Part shown: positions 60,933 through 64,000 of the stretch, piece by piece | How positions within the stretch are numbered: position 1 is the stretch's first letter | How the letters are laid out: the number at the start of each line of letters is the position of its first letter | Source of the DNA: Meghimatium bilineatum | Taxonomy: Eukaryota > Mollusca > Gastropoda > Stylommatophora > Philomycidae | Assembly: GCA_034231615.1 (NCBI GenBank) | Contig: CM067309.1 | Coordinates: forward strand, 30,335,860-30,399,859 | DNA length: 64,000 nt | Direction of reading: 5' to 3' | Position numbers and translations under genes: made by a program | The notes under the pieces: model-generated | What the model was told of the DNA's origin: nothing | Databases searched by the model: none | The model's input: only the letters and a program-made list of their open reading frames with translations

Positions 60933-61463
60933 GCCATATAACTTCCACGTCCCATATATAACGTGACATATAACTTCCACGTCCCATATATAACGTGACA
61001 TATAACTTCCACGTCCCATACATAACGTGACATATAACTTCCACGTCCCATATATAACGTGACACATAACTTCCACTTCCCATATATAACGTGGCATATA
61101 ACTTCCACGTCTCATATATAACGTGACATATAACTTCCACGTTCCATATGTAACGTGACATATAACTTCCACGTCCCATATCTAACGTGACATATAACTT
61201 CCACGTCCCATATATAACGTGACATATAACTTCCACGTCTCATATATAACGTGACATATAACTTCCACGTTCCATATGTAACGTGACATATAACTTCCAC
61301 GTCTCATATATAACGTGACATATAACTTCCACGTTCCATATGTAACATGACATATAACTTCCACGTCCCATATATAACGTGACATATAACTTCCACGTCC
61401 CATATATAACGTGACATATAACTTCCACTTCCCATATATAACGTGACATATAACTTCCACGTC
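60933..61463. repeat. 32-bp minisatellite, about 17 copies
   Basis: CCCATATATAACGTGACATA plus TAACTTCCACGT with CTCAT and TTCCATATG variants. A two-unit variant block recurs at about 61105-61150 and 61236-61285. Confidence 0.96.
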
Positions 61464-61573
61464 TGTTAAGGGAGTTAAAAAAAAACCAGACAAAGAATTA
61501 TACATAACTGTACAGTAAACATGAATTATCTGTTTATTCTGAGGATAATACCATGCACACTTTCTCATCTGTT

Positions 61574-62812
61574 ATAGTGTGTTTACAGGTTCGTGTAGGT
61601 CTGCTGTTATAGTGTGTGTACAGGTTCGTGTAGGTCTGCTCATCTGTTATAGTGTGTTTACAGATTCGTGTAGGTCAGCTGTTATAGTGTGTTTACAGGT
61701 TCGTGTAGGTCTGCTGTTATAGTGTGTTTACAGCTTCGTGTAGGTCTGCTGTTATAGTGTGTTTACAGATTCGTGTAGGTCTGCTGTTATAGTGTGTTTA
61801 CAGCTTCGTGTAGGTCTGCTGTTATAGTGTGTTTACAGATTCGTGTAGGTCTGCTGTTATAGTGTGTTTACAGATTCGTGTAGGTCTGCTGTTATAGTGT
61901 GTTTACAGATTCGTGTAGGTCTGCTGTTATAGTGTGTTTACAGATTCGTGTAGGTCTGCTGTTATAGTGTGTTTACAGATTCGTGTAGGTCTGCTGTTAT
62001 AGTGTGTTTACAGATTCGTGTAGGTCTGCTGTTATAGTGTGTTTACAGGTTCGTGTAGGTCTGCTGTTATAGTGTTTTTACAGGTTCGTGTAGGTCTGCT
62101 GATCTGTTATAGTGTGTTTACAGATTCGTGTAGGTCTGCTGTTATAGTGTGTTTACAGATTCGTGTAGGTCTGCTGATCTGTTATAGTGTGTTTACAGAT
62201 TCGTGTAGGTCTGCTGTTATAGTGTGTTTACAGATTCGTGTAGGTCTGCTGTTATAGTGTGTTTACAGATTCGTGTAGGTCTGCTGTTATAGTGTGTTTA
62301 CAGATTCGTGTAGGTCTGCTGTTATAGTGTGTTTACAGATTCGTGTAGGTCTGCTGTTATAGTGTGTTTACAGATTCGTGTAGGTCTGCTGTTATAGTGT
62401 GTTTACAGCTTCGTGTAGGTCTGCTGTTATAGTGTGTTTACAGATTCGTGTAGGTCTGCTGTTATAGTGTGTTTACAGATTCGTGTAGGTCTGCTGTTAT
62501 AGTGTGTTTACAGATTCGTGTAGGTCTGCTGTTATAGTGTGTTTACAGATTCGTGTAGGTCAGCTGTTATAGTGTGTTTACAGGTTCGTGTAGGTCAGCT
62601 GTTATAGTGTGTTTACAGGTTCGTGTAGGTCAGCTGTTATAGTGTGTTTACAGGTTCGTGTAGGTCAGCTGTTATAGTGTGTGTACAGGTTCGTGTAGGT
62701 TTGCTGATCTGTTATAGTGTGTGTACAGGTTCGTGTAGGTCAGCTGTTATAGTGTGTTTACAGGTTCGTGTAGGTCAGCTGTTATAGTGTGTGTACAGGT
62801 TCGTGTAGCTCT
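61574..62812. repeat. 35-bp minisatellite, about 35 copies
   Basis: TGTTATAGTGTGTTTACAGA plus TTCGTGTAGGTCTGC. Variants: ACAGGTTCG, ACAGCTTCG, and units lengthened by CTGATCTGTT. The GG and CAGC variants cluster at the two ends, the AT variant in the middle. Confidence 0.96.
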
Positions 62813-62889
62813 GCACAATTCTATAACTCAACAAATATTTGACAGAAATTGATGAATATTGGATTAGAAACAGTCAGTACTCATGATGT

Positions 62890-63076
62890 CAGTGCCGGAT
62901 TTACCTATAAGCTAAACAAGCTATAGCCTAGGGCCTTACTTTCTTGGGGGCCCCCACAATATTTTTTATTTCACTATCCATATATTCTTAATCGTTAAAG
63001 GGCCCCATATCTCAAATAGCTTAGGGCCCCATATCTCAAATAACTTAGGGCCCTATATAGTCTAAATCCGGCCCTG
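62890..63076. mobile_element. hAT-like MITE, 187 bp, perfect 8-bp TSD
   Basis: The ends CAGTGCCGGATTTA and TAAATCCGGCCCTG are 14-bp inverted repeats with one mismatch. CATGATGT stands at 62882-62889 and 63077-63084. The interior has a duplicated GGGCCCCATATCTCAAATA. An 8-bp TSD with CAGNG ends indicates the hAT superfamily; no transposase. Confidence 0.92.
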
Positions 63077-63084
63077 CATGATGT

Positions 63085-63262
63085 TAATAGAAACAGTCAG
63101 TAATCAGGATATTAATGAAAATAGTACTCAGGATGTTAATTAAAACAGTAATCAGAATGTTATTGAAAACAGTAATCAGGATGTTAATGAAAACAGTAAT
63201 CAGGATGTTAATGAAAAAGTAATACGGATATTAATGAAAACAGTAATCAGGGTATTAATGAT
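63085..63262. repeat. 24-bp tandem repeat, about 7 copies
   Basis: Units AACAGTAATCAGGATGTTAA plus TGAA. A first unit lies left of the MITE (62867-62889), so the MITE split the array. Confidence 0.88.
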
Positions 63263-64000
63263 ACAATTTGATAGTGAAAACAAGAAAGTAGATTTCTTAT
63301 TTGCCGTATACAAGAAACAGTAAACATAATAGGAACACACAATGTCATGTTTTAGAATATTTTAGTAATGTTTGTTTTGATACGGAAATTAGAATATAAA
63401 TTGGAATTTTTGTTTGTTGGTTTTGTCTAACTTGCAGCAAATTATATTGAAGTTAAATATTTGGCAGTCAAATATTTTTCGTGTTCTCGTGATATTTGTC
63501 ACGATAATATTAACAGTTAAAAAAATGCAATATCGTCTCAAAAATGAAACGAAAATTGGCATGTACAAGTTAGAGTAAATGTAAGACTCAAATCCATGCC
63601 TATGTCTGCCCAAAAACGAGCAGTTTATGAAATTTGATTACATTATAAATTGTAGAGGTAAATAGTTTATACTCGACAACAGTATATGTGTCGGTTAGTA
63701 TACATGATAAAACTCTAACGTCATGGAAATGTACATCGCATGCAAACATTCATTATGATATGTGCATTGGTTCTTGATGTATGGGATGAAATGTGACAGC
63801 TTGAGTTTTAATTCTGCTGCCGGCACACTTAGAGTCTGCCCAGACAGTAGAAATATTGTTGTGCTATAAGGGAATGTGGGTTACCCTTGACGATGGTTAA
63901 TATCAAGAGTAAATCCTAGCACAAAGAAATTCCGATGACTTGTGATATCGTGTGATGTTGTGTCATCTTCAGCCATCTCTAAAACTATCCGGGATCAATT
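63263..64000. other. Intergenic, AT-rich, nothing recognised
   Basis: No arrays, element ends or coding sequence recognised to the end of the window. Confidence 0.5.

Noticed and set aside
60903-61568. Repeated CHVIYGTWKLYVTL frames on the minus strand
   Set aside because: 32-bp minisatellite that steps through the frames; no coding context.

Overview
The window is a piece of animal nuclear genome. It holds most of one spliced gene, the nucleoporin NUP88, set in DNA dominated by transposon debris and minisatellites. There are no bacterial-type operons, ribosome binding sites or CRISPR arrays. The organism cannot be fixed from the sequence. Metazoan NUP88 with short exons and long AT-rich introns, many 5'-truncated LINE families, tRNA-derived SINEs, hAT and piggyBac MITEs and TTAGGG-like motifs fit an invertebrate. 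A mollusc or related lophotrochozoan is my best guess (inference).

NUP88 runs on the + strand from 2173 to 37758. Twelve exons were assembled by reading the sequence. Every junction is GT/AG and every phase matches its neighbour, giving 548 codons to a natural stop. They cover the second half of the N-terminal propeller-like region and the whole C-terminal coiled coil. About 190 N-terminal residues, by comparison with the 741-residue human protein, must be encoded upstream of the window. Most introns carry a large tandem array: 28, 52, 24, 41, 53, 61, 21, about 40, 70/37 and 56 bp units. The 37-bp array in intron 10 runs straight into the acceptor of exon 11.

The region 38-64 kb has no gene I can support. 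It is a mosaic of arrays (31, 27, 39, 16, 45, 22, 36, 32 and 35 bp units) and mobile elements. At least eleven LINE families are present, nearly all only as the 3' end of ORF2. I label them L-A to L-L for cross-reference. Several have clean target-site duplications (TSDs). SINE families are labelled SINE-1 to SINE-5. Four DNA-transposon or MITE-like elements have terminal inverted repeats.

The most interesting items are these. (1) An apparently undescribed non-coding retroposon of 1.1-1.3 kb (here R1) has four copies, three with TSDs, one 5'-truncated. (2) Elements have been inserted into arrays or into other elements with readable TSDs, including a piggyBac-like MITE exactly at a TTAA inside a 41-bp array. 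(3) Two SINE families share a 3' tail with each other and a (GAA)n end with LINE family L-A. (4) One minisatellite multiplies a 3' splice-site-like sequence next to a real acceptor. (5) A 17-bp LINE tail lies next to another NUP88 acceptor.
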